Assembly: GCA_963931865.1 (NCBI GenBank)
Contig: OZ007509.1
Span: 7,801,131-7,865,130 of the forward strand
Source: Axinella damicornis
Taxonomy: Eukaryota > Porifera > Demospongiae > Axinellida > Axinellidae
Direction: 5' to 3'
DNA: 64,000 bases
The translations under genes and the position numbers were made by a program. The notes under the pieces are model-generated. The model made no database searches, was not told the origin of the DNA, and worked only from the letters and a program-made list of their open reading frames with translations. This document shows, piece by piece, positions 39,218-45,802 of the stretch (within the stretch, counting starts at the first letter, position 1; every line of letters starts with the position of its first letter).

Positions 39218-42200
39218 TGTGTGTGTGTGTGCACGTCCCATGCTTCATAGGCGGCTTATGGCTCCCCCTTGTACATGCTGCCAATATTATTGTTTGCAGG
39301 TTCTAATTCGCTAAGATTCCAATTATGGAACAGAGGAAATCACCTCACATACTGTTTAGCAAACTCTGCAACTCCACTGCCAAGACACCTCATCCACTTC
39401 CTGGCACTACCATACCTGTCTTGTACTACAGACTCACCATGCTGATAATGAGGGTAGGTTTTCGACCATAGATGTCAGACGTTGCCCCAATGAGGGGAGA
39501 CGCCAGGAACTGTAGCAGGGAAAACAGTGAGCCTAACAGACCTGGAGGCAGAGAGAAACAGTTCACCACGTACCCACACCACACAATGGTTGCAGGACTC
39601 CCTGGCAGATCAGCCTAGGGTTGAAGATAGTCTTGTGCCCAGACCACACCCCATGAGACTAGGTTAACGTTGAAGAGACCACCTGCTTATAAATTAAAGT
39701 TGACTATACTTAGTAAATCACTACTACTAGTGGTGATGATGGTACATTCAATAAACTATCCCATCCCACGAGCTGTGCATTGTGAGGGTCTAATAACAGC
39801 CTCCATCTAGCAGCTATATCACGTATGGATCTGGAGTACACTAGAGTGGAAACATGAAAACGTTTCCGGAAAGAAAATTCCTTCCCATACCTGACTGCTG
39901 ACTCATGCACCAATGCAAACATGGACTTACCTCCCAGCAGCACCAAGTTGAAACGCTCCGTGTCAGGTGCTCCAATGAAGGACCTGAAACTGTCCACTTT
40001 CTCTATCAGAGTGACATACAGCGTTCCCTGTCAGGAGGGTGGAATGGTAGTAAACATTGTCAACACAGCCAATGGAGCTGTCCAATGTGGTCAGAGGTAA
40101 GGCTTCATGCAGTCTGACTACAGGAACCTAGGCAACCAAGGGAACCACAGGAACCTAGGCAACCAAGGGAACCACAGGAACCTAGAGTACCAAGGGAACC
40201 ACAGGAACCTAGGCAACCAAGGGAACCACAGGAACCTAGGCAACCAAGGGAACCACAGGAACCTAGAGTACCAAGGGAACCACAGGAACCTAGGCAACCA
40301 AGGGAACCACAGGAACCTAGGCAACCAAGGGAACCACAGGAACCTAGGCAACCAAGGGAACCACAGGAACCTAGGCAACCAAGGGAACCACAGGAACCTA
40401 GAGTACCATGCAAGGGCACCAAAGGGTAGAATATAGGTGAGCACACTCAAAGGACACTTGAATGTACTTTCCAAATGAAATTTCTCCCAGACAGGCTGGA
40501 TTGGACAGAAAGCAACTTTAAGTCAATAATTTGATAAACTTGGAGAAGCAGCTGGTGGGACTCCACAGTTGAGTGCTTTAACTGCACTTGGGCACACAGT
40601 CACTCGTGCACACACACAACTATTCTCAGGTTTGAGAGACTGCACAATTGTAATCCCATGAAGCACAGACAAGGACATGCAGAATACAAAATACTCAATC
40701 TCACAGACTGCTTTGTAAACATCATTGGGAATAGGTGTAGGGTGCAGTTTAGGGATGTGATATATCCACAATCAGCAGAGGGCCACGAACTATTCAGAGC
40801 CTCCATAGTAACATATGTGACACAGGCATTTTGGGATCCCAACGGGTTTATCGGACAGACAGACGACAGAGAGAGAGACCAAATTGCTTAAACCTGTTTT
40901 GTGACTTTGAATATGCTGGGCTCCAAACTTCATTCATCTGAACTTGGCCTCTAAGTTCGGACACCCCTACGTGTCTGCTACACAAAATGCAGGGCAATTG
41001 GCTGCTAAGCCTCCCTGGGTACTGCATGGGCCATCCAGCCTAGCATAGGTCATTCTTCTGCTCCCAAGCTTTGATTGCCGGCAAACAGGCCTGAAAAATG
41101 TCATTTCCAGACCTTCATTAAACAGGCAACTCGCTTGATGGTGCCAAACTACTGCATACAGGCTGTCTCAGTTTACCATCTAAACCGCTCTAGGGTGGTT
41201 TAGCTCACATGTTTTTCAGTTTGAATAAAGCACGGTTTGGTCGAAGTCAGGCAATCAATGTCTGATGATCGGTAATTCACTCTACTTGCAATACATGTGC
41301 TGCATGTGGTAGCCTCATTCCCAGGCGCTTGGTAATTGGGGAGAAGAGCGCCTGGTATCCACTGTTTGCACATGCGTAGCTCCCCAGGTTTTTGTGGGGA
41401 ACTTGGAAACTACTGTTATACTAGTCCGTGTTACACGACCGTACATTACTGAAACACGGGAGTCGTTTTACATCTACAAGACGCTGTTCTGTTCAACCAA
41501 GCCGTGCCGTACGCCCTCGGTCATGTCGGAAAGCCAGGAATGGTGCTGAGGACGAACAACTGACAGCAATACAGCACATACACAACGGCAAGAATGTGTT
41601 TGTATGGTTACATACGGCCAGGTCGAATTTATATATGGGGTCTTACTGTTTGTATCGTGCTTCGTGTCCACTTCGGAAAGGCAGAAGCGGCGTATTGCCA
41701 TCCACAAACTTTGAAACCATGGCCTCGCATGATGCTGGAGTCGTATATTTTACCGAATATATGTCTGTGTTATTTCAGCTTGCGTATCTCAATGAATTAT
41801 ACGGAGAATGTAAAGGAACTGCTCACGCATGCGTGAACAGTGGATACCAGGCGCTCTTCTCCCCAATTACCAAGCGCCTGGGAACGAGGCTATGCATGTG
41901 GTAGATGTCATGAGCAATGAGTTTCTTAGGGAGCAGTTATAAATAGGCCAATGTGCATATGCAGCAATAGTCTCAATTGGACCAGACTCTTTGCACGGGG
42001 AGGAGGATCCATAGAATGGATGTGTGCGTATCATTATCACATGCGCTTTGAATTCAGCAGCTACCAATGTATTGTGTTTCAAATACATTGATACAATCAT
42101 ACCTGGTCGTGGTGGTCGTAGTACTCTAGCAGTGAGGGCATAAGGGGCAGGATCACAGTGAACCCCAGCAAATCCAGCAACAGCGAGAGAAACACAACCG

Positions 42201-42303
42201 ATAGCGTCCAGTGGTCGCTACCAGCCCTCCTAACTGGCGCATTGTGCGTATTCTGTAGCTCCGGTCTCTTCGAATTCTCGTTTCTCAAGTCGACGGACTT
42301 CAT
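16867..42303 (-). CDS. MFSD10-like major facilitator transporter, 12 exons
   Basis: Twelve exons join with consistent phase into 1422 nt (473 residues plus TGA), close to the usual ~455 residues of MFSD10/TETRAN. Exons: 42103-42303, 39931-40027, 39438-39541, 38905-39063, 37808-38011, 36723-36819, 35816-35927, 29554-29609, 28793-28845, 20184-20274, 17594-17725, 16867-16982. All junctions are GT-AG. Family signatures in order: [15 protein letters not shown] (helix 1), [11 protein letters not shown] (MFS motif A, about residues 120-130), [58 protein letters not shown] and [18 protein letters not shown]. It is a 12-helix membrane carrier. The vertebrate protein is reported as an organic-anion transporter; the substrate here is unknown. 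Introns reach 8.5 kb and hold transposon fossils, so ORF-based calling would miss this gene. Confidence 0.93.
17447..17503. repeat. Perfect-stem hairpin
   Basis: A 22-bp arm beginning CAAGAGTGCATGATGACATC is mirrored at 17482-17503 around a 13-nt loop. It lies in 3' intron 11 of MFSD10. Confidence 0.85.
17594..17725 (-). CDS. MFSD10 exon 11
   Basis: 44 codons, phase 1 to 1, donor TGTAG|GTGAGC. Encodes [19 protein letters not shown], a hallmark of the C-terminal half. The acceptor chosen (CTAGCAG|TGACG) is the one that keeps phase. A nearer AG would create a stop. Confidence 0.88.
18166..18203. repeat. 38-bp perfect palindrome
   Basis: Two 19-bp arms (CCATAGATAATAGAACTAC and its complement) meet at TACGTA without a loop. 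In MFSD10 intron 10. Confidence 0.95.
18655..18739. repeat. 18-bp tandem repeat
   Basis: About five units of AGACCCGGCTACCACC/AGACCCGGCTACCGCC type in MFSD10 intron 10. Confidence 0.9.
19401..20078. mobile_element. Non-autonomous TIR element R2, copy 1
   Basis: Starts TAATTGGGGCGAGCGTGAGC and ends near CTCACACTCACCCCACAATG, a diverged inverse. Internal blocks GCCGTAAATCACT, GCTCGTATTTTGCGTGT and CTACCTCAACAAGG are shared with 58539-59480. No transposase frame. Confidence 0.65.
20184..20274 (-). CDS. MFSD10 exon 10
   Basis: Acceptor ATTCACAG|GGTATT and donor TTTG|GTGAGT; phase 0 to 1. Encodes [13 protein letters not shown] through [10 protein letters not shown] (helices 9-10). Confidence 0.88.
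21496..21925. repeat. 215-bp tandem duplication (two units)
   Basis: AATTCTTTTGCTAGGTGTCC starts each unit, at 21496 and 21711. The units are nearly identical, with a few substitutions such as CTCAACG/CTTAACG. Located in MFSD10 intron 9. Confidence 0.92.
21972..22135. repeat. Large imperfect palindrome
   Basis: The left arm (TACCAGTTTGC, GTGCATTACG, GGGCAATCTAGTTAACGGTC) is mirrored on the right (GACCGTTAACTAGATTGCCC, CGTAATGCAC, GCAAACTGGTA) about a centre near 22055. Probably a fold-back element, adjoining the 215-bp duplication. Confidence 0.8.
22383..22580. repeat. Short tandem repeats (ATTACACCTCT...CCATGGTAAAGG)
   Basis: Three to four degenerate ~55-65-bp units containing CACCATGGTAAAGGTGTA and GCCATGGGATTACA. 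Confidence 0.75.
22821..22924. mobile_element. Fold-back hairpin element
   Basis: TTGGTGTAAACACTGGCTAG plus AGAAACCAAACG is mirrored by CGTTTGGTTTCT and CTGGCTAGTGTTTACACCAA. Stem about 40 bp. Confidence 0.85.
23136..23161. repeat. Short palindrome
   Basis: GTCTCGGCACCGAAGTGCCG pairs with itself. A second copy of GTGCCGAGACAC lies near 23706. Confidence 0.7.
25391..25513. mobile_element. Fold-back MITE, TAGCCTTG variant
   Basis: GCATGCATAGCCTTGTTACC at the left is mirrored by GGGAACAAGGCTATGCATGC at the right. The inner arms CTACACCCCCAG/CTGGTGGTGTAG also pair. Confidence 0.85.
25530..25790. repeat. Dispersed repeat R3, copy 1
   Basis: GATATGAAGCTGGGATTTGC, CAGCATTCCAATGATG and GCTGTTGGTCGAATTTTG recur in the same order at 27815-28035. 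In MFSD10 intron 9. Confidence 0.75.
26080..27062 (+). mobile_element. Penelope-like element fossil, RT core deleted
   Basis: The order follows Penelope-like elements. An N-terminal part includes [20 protein letters not shown] and [11 protein letters not shown] (26180-26295). Next comes [19 protein letters not shown] (26503-26562). After the GTY end of this block the frame jumps to a GIY-YIG-type part with [11 protein letters not shown] (26730-26762), and then a segment with [14 protein letters not shown] and APYYWERRV. The catalytic palm of the reverse transcriptase is absent, and frameshifts and stops are present. It lies antisense in MFSD10 intron 9. The element is dead. Confidence 0.8.
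27093..27605. mobile_element. ~510-bp MITE with TIR ATGGCCGGAAAATTTGGCGG
   Basis: The left end ATGGCCGGAAAATTTGGCGG is mirrored by GCCAAATTTTCCGGCCAT at the right end. Subterminal AATTTAATTTGGTGG/CCGCCAAATT repeats occur on both sides. It directly follows the Penelope-like fossil. An internal 60-codon frame is not recognised. Confidence 0.85.
27815..28040. repeat. Dispersed repeat R3, copy 2
   Basis: GATATGAAGCGGGGATTTGC and CTGTTGGTTGAATTTTGACC match copy 1. The far end TCACAATGGTGCAAATCCCA is an inverse of the near end, so this is a fold-back unit. Confidence 0.75.
28793..28845 (-). CDS. MFSD10 exon 9
   Basis: Acceptor TTTCCCAG|GTGG and donor ATG|GTGGGT; phase 1 to 0. Encodes [17 protein letters not shown], matching the basic loop after helix 8. 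Confidence 0.85.
29554..29609 (-). CDS. MFSD10 exon 8
   Basis: Acceptor TATGTAG|CATGC and donor CAAG|GTACGT; phase 2 to 1. Encodes [18 protein letters not shown] (helix 8). It is separated from exon 7 by a 6.2-kb intron. Confidence 0.88.
30045..30761 (+). mobile_element. 3' end of a non-LTR retroelement with restriction-like endonuclease
   Basis: A 5'-truncated open frame of about 211 residues (to TAA at 30678-30680), then a ~70-bp 3' UTR and an A-run at 30751-30761. A CxxC/H/C pattern ([19 protein letters not shown]) is followed by HRHRDAVF. Then comes [10 protein letters not shown]...[10 protein letters not shown], which fits the PD-(D/E)xK-like endonuclease found C-terminal to RT in R2/R4-type elements. 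RT itself is missing. Antisense in MFSD10 intron 7. The intact frame suggests a fairly young insertion. Confidence 0.7.
31085..31345. repeat. ~67-bp tandem repeat
   Basis: Four degenerate units with TTTCAGATTCCTTGCCC, GCAGAAAGCCGAAATCC and AGAATTCAGGTTTT. Confidence 0.85.
31451..32820 (+). pseudogene. Broken gene with RING/U-box-like end
   Basis: A first exon at ATG 31451 (MECQ, TAG, then [18 protein letters not shown]) ends TTG|GTAAGT. The next exon starts CAACAG|GTGGAATTT (31752). It encodes [20 protein letters not shown] and [20 protein letters not shown], switches frame near 32040, 32370 and 32560, and reaches FNCVICR then [16 protein letters not shown]...PHC in another frame. This is a Cys pattern like a RING/U-box finger. 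An acidic tail with [10 protein letters not shown] ends at TGA near 32820. At least one stop and three frame changes mark it as a pseudogene. The family name is unknown to me; the look suggests a multi-copy or transposon-associated gene. Confidence 0.55.
32756..33030. repeat. Tandem duplication of the pseudogene's last exon
   Basis: TATTCGGATACCAGTGACTT, GGAGGATCTTCCCAC and CTAACTGACAGTCTCCATGT recur three times, at about 32763, 32872 and 32980, with decreasing length. Each is preceded by AG-like and followed by GTAAGC-like sequence, as if an exon with its splice sites was copied. Confidence 0.7.
33940..34042. repeat. ~25-bp tandem repeat in Gag fossil
   Basis: GTGCAGTTCAAAGAGCAAAG occurs four times. 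The unit length is not always a multiple of three, so later copies change the frame. Confidence 0.9.
34374..34433 (+). repeat. 15-bp in-frame repeat of the protease DTGAE motif
   Basis: GACACAGGCGCAGAG occurs four times in tandem, each encoding DTGAE, the catalytic triplet region of the aspartic protease. The frame is kept. Confidence 0.9.
34577..35735. repeat. ~36-copy 32-bp minisatellite with palindromic core
   Basis: The unit is TACAGCACTAGCTAGTGCAC plus TGACCCCCTGGC. The core GCACTAGCTAGTGC is a perfect 14-bp palindrome. Variants are GATACAGC, CATTGACC, ACTGGCTAG and a one-C-short 31-bp unit. Similar variants cluster, showing unit-wise spread. Located in MFSD10 intron 7, about 80 bp downstream (in transcription) of exon 7. 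Confidence 0.97.
35816..35927 (-). CDS. MFSD10 exon 7
   Basis: Acceptor CTCTTCAG|AACTAC and donor CCAG|GTCAGA; phase 1 to 2. Encodes helix 7 with [17 protein letters not shown], a strongly conserved MFSD10 segment. Confidence 0.9.
36723..36819 (-). CDS. MFSD10 exon 6
   Basis: Acceptor CAATAG|GCAACG and donor AAAG|GTAACT; phase 0 to 1. Encodes part of the central cytoplasmic loop, including [11 protein letters not shown]. This exon is too short for ORF scanning and was found by phase and family order. Confidence 0.85.
36861..36938. mobile_element. Fold-back MITE, TAGCCTCG family, 9-bp target duplication
   Basis: TAGCCTCGTTCTCAGGCCC...GGGCCTGGGAACGAGGCTA. The flanks both read ACATTTTCA. In MFSD10 intron 5. 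Confidence 0.88.
37058..37131. mobile_element. Fold-back element, GTCTCGG/CCCAGACCC type
   Basis: TCTCGGTCCCAGACCCAAAC is mirrored by TTTGGGTCGGGGGCCGAGAC. Related in style to 49685-49737, which has CCCAGACCCAACCGG. Confidence 0.7.
37669..37712. mobile_element. Minimal fold-back MITE, TAGCCTCG family
   Basis: 44 bp: TAGCCTCGTTCCCAGGCCC, a few bases, and its full complement. The flanks TATATTGCC/GATATTGCC match at 8 of 9 positions. Confidence 0.85.
37808..38011 (-). CDS. MFSD10 exon 5
   Basis: 68 codons in phase 0. Encodes [19 protein letters not shown] through RESLPPERR (helices 5-6). The acceptor AG follows a CA-rich tract. Confidence 0.92.
38070..38270. repeat. 100-bp tandem duplication in MFSD10 intron 4
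   Basis: GTGTGAACGTGTACATGTAT and GGGTGCAAGAAAGGGGTCAA occur twice, 100 bp apart. Both units are GT-rich. Confidence 0.9.
38905..39063 (-). CDS. MFSD10 exon 4
   Basis: 53 codons in phase 0 with donor ATG|GTAAGC. Encodes helices 3-4 and [21 protein letters not shown] long CA tract lies just upstream of its acceptor (39085-39231). Confidence 0.92.
39085..39231. repeat. (GT)n microsatellite in MFSD10 intron 3
   Basis: Long GT tract, CA on the sense (minus) strand, starting about 20 bp upstream of the exon 4 acceptor. Confidence 0.95.
39438..39541 (-). CDS. MFSD10 exon 3
   Basis: Acceptor GCCTCCAG|GTCTG and donor ATG|GTGAGT; phase 1 to 0. Encodes helix 2 and the MFS motif A loop ([11 protein letters not shown]). 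Confidence 0.92.
39931..40027 (-). CDS. MFSD10 exon 2
   Basis: Acceptor CCTGACAG|GGAACG and donor GGGAG|GTAAGT; phase 0 to 1. Encodes the loop after helix 1 ending FNLVLLGG, a typical MFSD10 segment before helix 2. Confidence 0.9.
40117..40410. repeat. 27-bp minisatellite in MFSD10 intron 1
   Basis: About 11 units of AGGAACCTAGGCAACCAAGG plus GAACCAC. Every third to fourth unit has GAGTACC in place of GGCAACC, giving a higher-order pattern. The period of 27 keeps all frames open, so long ORFs on both strands are artefacts. Confidence 0.95.
41310..41892. mobile_element. 583-bp MITE, TAGCCTCG family, perfect 9-bp target duplication
   Basis: Ends TAGCCTCATTCCCAGGCGCT and AGCGCCTGGGAACGAGGCTA extend inward as TTGGTAATTGGGGAGAAGAG and its complement. 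The flanks both read TGCATGTGG. Internal short frames (about 41428-41904) are not recognised. This is the longest family member here, in MFSD10 intron 1. Confidence 0.9.
42103..42303 (-). CDS. MFSD10 exon 1
   Basis: Starts at ATG (42303) and encodes residues 1-67: a polar ~30-residue N-terminus and helix 1 ([19 protein letters not shown]). Donor CAG|GTATGA leaves phase 0. Confidence 0.9.
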
Positions 42304-43763
42304 CTTTCAGACTGCCCTGCATGCTAGGCTCTCTAACACTGTTGAAGGAGGAGTTTACAACAACGCAACCACGAAACCGGAAAAAGGAGGGGCTGTATCG
42401 TCTCGATCTCCGGGGCTCGCATTCTCGAGTCATGCAACGAGGGCCTGGGAACGGGGCAAGGAGCTCGAGGATGACTTTGAAGAATATTGTTCACATTAGT
42501 ACATTACATACGTATGTGCTAAATACCTGTGCATGCTCCAAAGACATATATATTAAGTGATGGTTGCAGGTCATGAGATATAGCTATAGTTGTCTGAGTT
42601 ATAGCTATAGTTGTCCGTACGTTAACTGGTCATGAAGTTCTGCTACAACAGTCTTGTCATACTTGCTAGCCTGTGGAATAAAGAATTCAATAACTCATCA
42701 CAGTAATCATCTCAGCAGACACTGATTCATTAATCTGTACCAAAAGAGCAAATACGTAGCCAATCAAAAATGACAACTCCCTTTTTTACTGCTACCTTTA
42801 ATTTTGATGCAGAAGAGCAAATGTATAGAAGTGAACCATTGGAGCTTACATGTAGGACATTCCACTGCCCACTGTCCATCGTTACTACTGGACATGAGGT
42901 GCGTCAATTTTGTGATTTTTATATTAGTGGGTATAGGTCTCAAAATTATGCCCTGTGAAAAAGATGAGTCACATGACATACATGTCCGCACTTTGCACTT
43001 ATTGATTATTCTTTTATTTGTTTATTTGACGAGTCTATTCAGCATGGCTCTGGAAAGTGAATAGTGCATGAAGAATAAAACTGCTGGATCTGATCTGCAA
43101 GGCACAGTAGCACAGGCAGTTTCATCAGTCTCGATCACTGATACAATTGCGGCAACACGTGTGAAAGCAATGGACAGCAGCCGATCACACCAAAGAGACT
43201 CGCACGTCAATTTCACTAGTCAGCAGAAGGCCATGCATGGTAGAGCAGCAGAGTGGAGTGAGAATGGGATAGCTACAACAAGCCCCTTTACCTACGAGTG
43301 GGTGTGGTTATCTAGTATTTCTGTGAAATTTTGTAGAAGGCCGAAAATTTTGTCCTTTAATTTTAATTTGGCTGTGTGGTATGTTGGGACAGGAAATGGC
43401 GAGGACTATAGCCTTGATGAATGGGACACAGTGGGATGTCTCAAGACATCCCTTCCTGTCTAATTGACACTCATGGACAGTGGGGATTGTAAGCAGTGCA
43501 AGGGACACAGTGGGATTCCCCAATGCACCATTAGACAGAGAGGTACAGCTTGGGACATCCCACTGTGTCCCTTGCACCACTGCTCACAATCCATGTTGTC
43601 CATCCCATCCTAATGCCATCCTTGGACATGGTCATGTGACATGCACCACAGGCGAATTTATGTGAAGGTTTCTGTACTGAAGAATTTTCTCGGCTTCAAA
43701 CGAAATTGATATCGTTTGAAAGGTTTGGTGGAGTAGTTTCCAAATATGCCATCAACTCCAGGG

Positions 43764-44028
43764 TCACTTAGGCTGTAGGGCCTCTTGAAGGAGTGGCCGT
43801 GTGGGATGGTGGAGAAGCCAGTGCTCAAGGCACTCCTGGTACTCCAACAGGAAGTCTGCCCAACCCGAAACGTCTTTGAGACACTTTTCAAACTCCCCAA
43901 CTGTAGCTTCACTTCTCGCAGCAAACATGGAAAGCTCGATACTGTGTAGAGAAGACTCATTCCCTTCTGTAGTTAATGAGAAGGTACAGCCGAGGAAATG
44001 AGGTGATTGTTGTCCTTGGCTCAGCCAT
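43764..44028 (-). CDS. Candidate terminal exon of unidentified gene
   Basis: After acceptor TTTCAACACAG an 87-codon frame runs to TGA at 43764-43766. It includes WLSQGQQSPHFLGCTFSL, FAARSEATVGEFEKCLKDV and WADFLLEYQECLEHWLLHH. The composition (Glu, Leu, Trp, Lys) is protein-like and the other frames are poor. It lies 3' of LRP2BP exon 7, but the phase (needs two bases from the previous exon) does not fit that exon's phase-0 donor. It is therefore a further LRP2BP exon after a missed one, a separate gene end, or a decayed transposon piece. Not recognised. Confidence 0.35.
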
Positions 44029-44165
44029 CTGTGTTGAAACGTAACAAGCAGCCAAGCTCAAGAGCTCAACTATCAAGGATATCAAGTTGGCCATGTTGAC
44101 ATGGGAACGAGGCTTTTGAGGTTAGGAATGTCATTCATGCACAGCACATAGTCACATGTGCAAAA

Positions 44166-44581
44166 AATGTGTCCAACCTCCTCTGCCACTGTGTCCCTTG
44201 CACTGCTCACAATCCATCCCATCCTAATGTGCTAGAAGGGACAGCTTGGGACATCCCACTGTGTCCCTTGCACTGGTCACAATTCATCCCACCCTAATGT
44301 GCTGGAAGGGACAGCTTGGGACATCCCACTGTATCCCTTGCACTGCTCACAATCCATCCCACCCTAATGTGCTAGAAGGGACAGCTTGGGACGTGTGTCC
44401 CTTGCACTGGTCACAATCCATCTCATCCTAATGTGCTAGAAGGGACAGCTTGGGACATCCCACTGTGTCCCTTGCACTGGTCACAATCCATCCCACCCTA
44501 ATGTGCTAGAAGGGACAGCTTGGGACATCCCACTGTGTCCCGTGCACTGCTCACAATCCATGTTGTCCATCCCATCCTAAT
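44166..44581. repeat. 70-bp minisatellite (right copy)
   Basis: Same five-unit array as 1495-1910, with an outlying related piece at about 43496-43606. Confidence 0.85.
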
Positions 44582-44710
44582 GTACTGACTCAAGGGGGGA
44601 TGAAATTGTAGTGTGGTGAAGTACATGCTTGTAAGGGGGGAGGCATGAGTTGCCTTGCATACATAATAGGTTTCAAAGGGGGGCAGAAAAGACTCAAGGG
44701 GGCCAAATGC

Positions 44711-44711
<1 letters not shown>

Positions 44712-44742
<31 letters not shown>
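44712..44742. repeat. Poly-C tract (right copy)
   Basis: 31 C; 25 in the left copy. Confidence 0.9.
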
Positions 44743-44991
44743 TGCCATAGTGTCCCACACAACAATCCAATGTCCATCTTGACCCAATCAGGAAGGCACA
44801 CCTTGGAAAGGGTGGACAGTGAGGGTTAAGGCATGCTCTGTGGAACACAGTCGGATGTCCCAAGATACCCCTTCCTGTCCCTCTATGGCAAGCCTAAATC
44901 TTCCATCCCATCCTAACATACCACTCGATACCCCACACTATCCATTCTTGTCCATAAAAAATCCCATGTGTGTCCATGTGTGCTACATCAC

Positions 44992-45151
44992 CTTAGTGAG
45001 GTACTCGTGTGCCTTGATGTCATTTCTGCTCACAACCTGTCCCAGCTGGAGGCTACGGGCTAGCACGAAGCACCCCATGGCTACACCACGGCAGTCCAGC
45101 GGGGACAGACCTCCTCCATCCTGCACTGAGGGTTCTTCCAGCTCACTGACC
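44992..45151 (-). CDS. LRP2BP exon 7
   Basis: Acceptor CATGCAG|GGTCAG and donor TAAG|GTGATG; phase 2 to 0. Encodes [20 protein letters not shown] and [18 protein letters not shown]. Confidence 0.88.
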
Positions 45152-45684
45152 CTGCATGGAGCAGAGGGAGAGACTCAGACACTAGAGTGTCCTTAGAGTG
45201 TGGTACATTCAAGTAGAGAGCCTCATTCCCTCGCCCTCCCAGCTTTTTGCTTCATAGTGTACAGTATGTGACAAAGAGCTAGGGAGGAGTGAGAACGAGG
45301 CTATCTCTTGGGTACTGAGCATTGTGTTCGGCCTCAGGTTACTAAGCATCATATTATTCTCCTTGGAAATCGAAACGATTACAGCATCCTGTTGGATGAA
45401 CCCTTGGAGATATGGATGACCAGTGGGACTGTTCCGACTGCATGAAGTTATCTAGTCAACATGTGGATGTCAGAGTACCTATAGATCACTCACTTAAATG
45501 CAGTTTCAGCTGCCTTTGAGAACAGCTTTGTTGTGTAATAGTGGTGTGCTAGGAGCCCCATGCCATACACGCACCCTCCCTCGGCAGATTTCTTCAGCCA
45601 CCATAGCCCTCTTTCGGTATCTCTGGCACATCCCAGCCCATTTACATACAACATCCCCACAGCAGCTGGAAGAGGTGTGTGCGT

Positions 45685-45735
<51 letters not shown>

Positions 45736-45746
45736 TGTGTGTGTGT

Positions 45747-45802
<56 letters not shown>

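Noticed and set aside
40105..40474. Long ORFs on both strands with 9-residue periodicity
   Set aside because: A 27-bp minisatellite keeps every frame open. It lies inside MFSD10 intron 1.
44498..44863. ACLNPHC-containing ORF as the missing LRP2BP last exon
   Set aside because: The short resemblance needs a phase that exon 7 does not supply, and the ORF runs into the poly-C tract and the 70-bp minisatellite.
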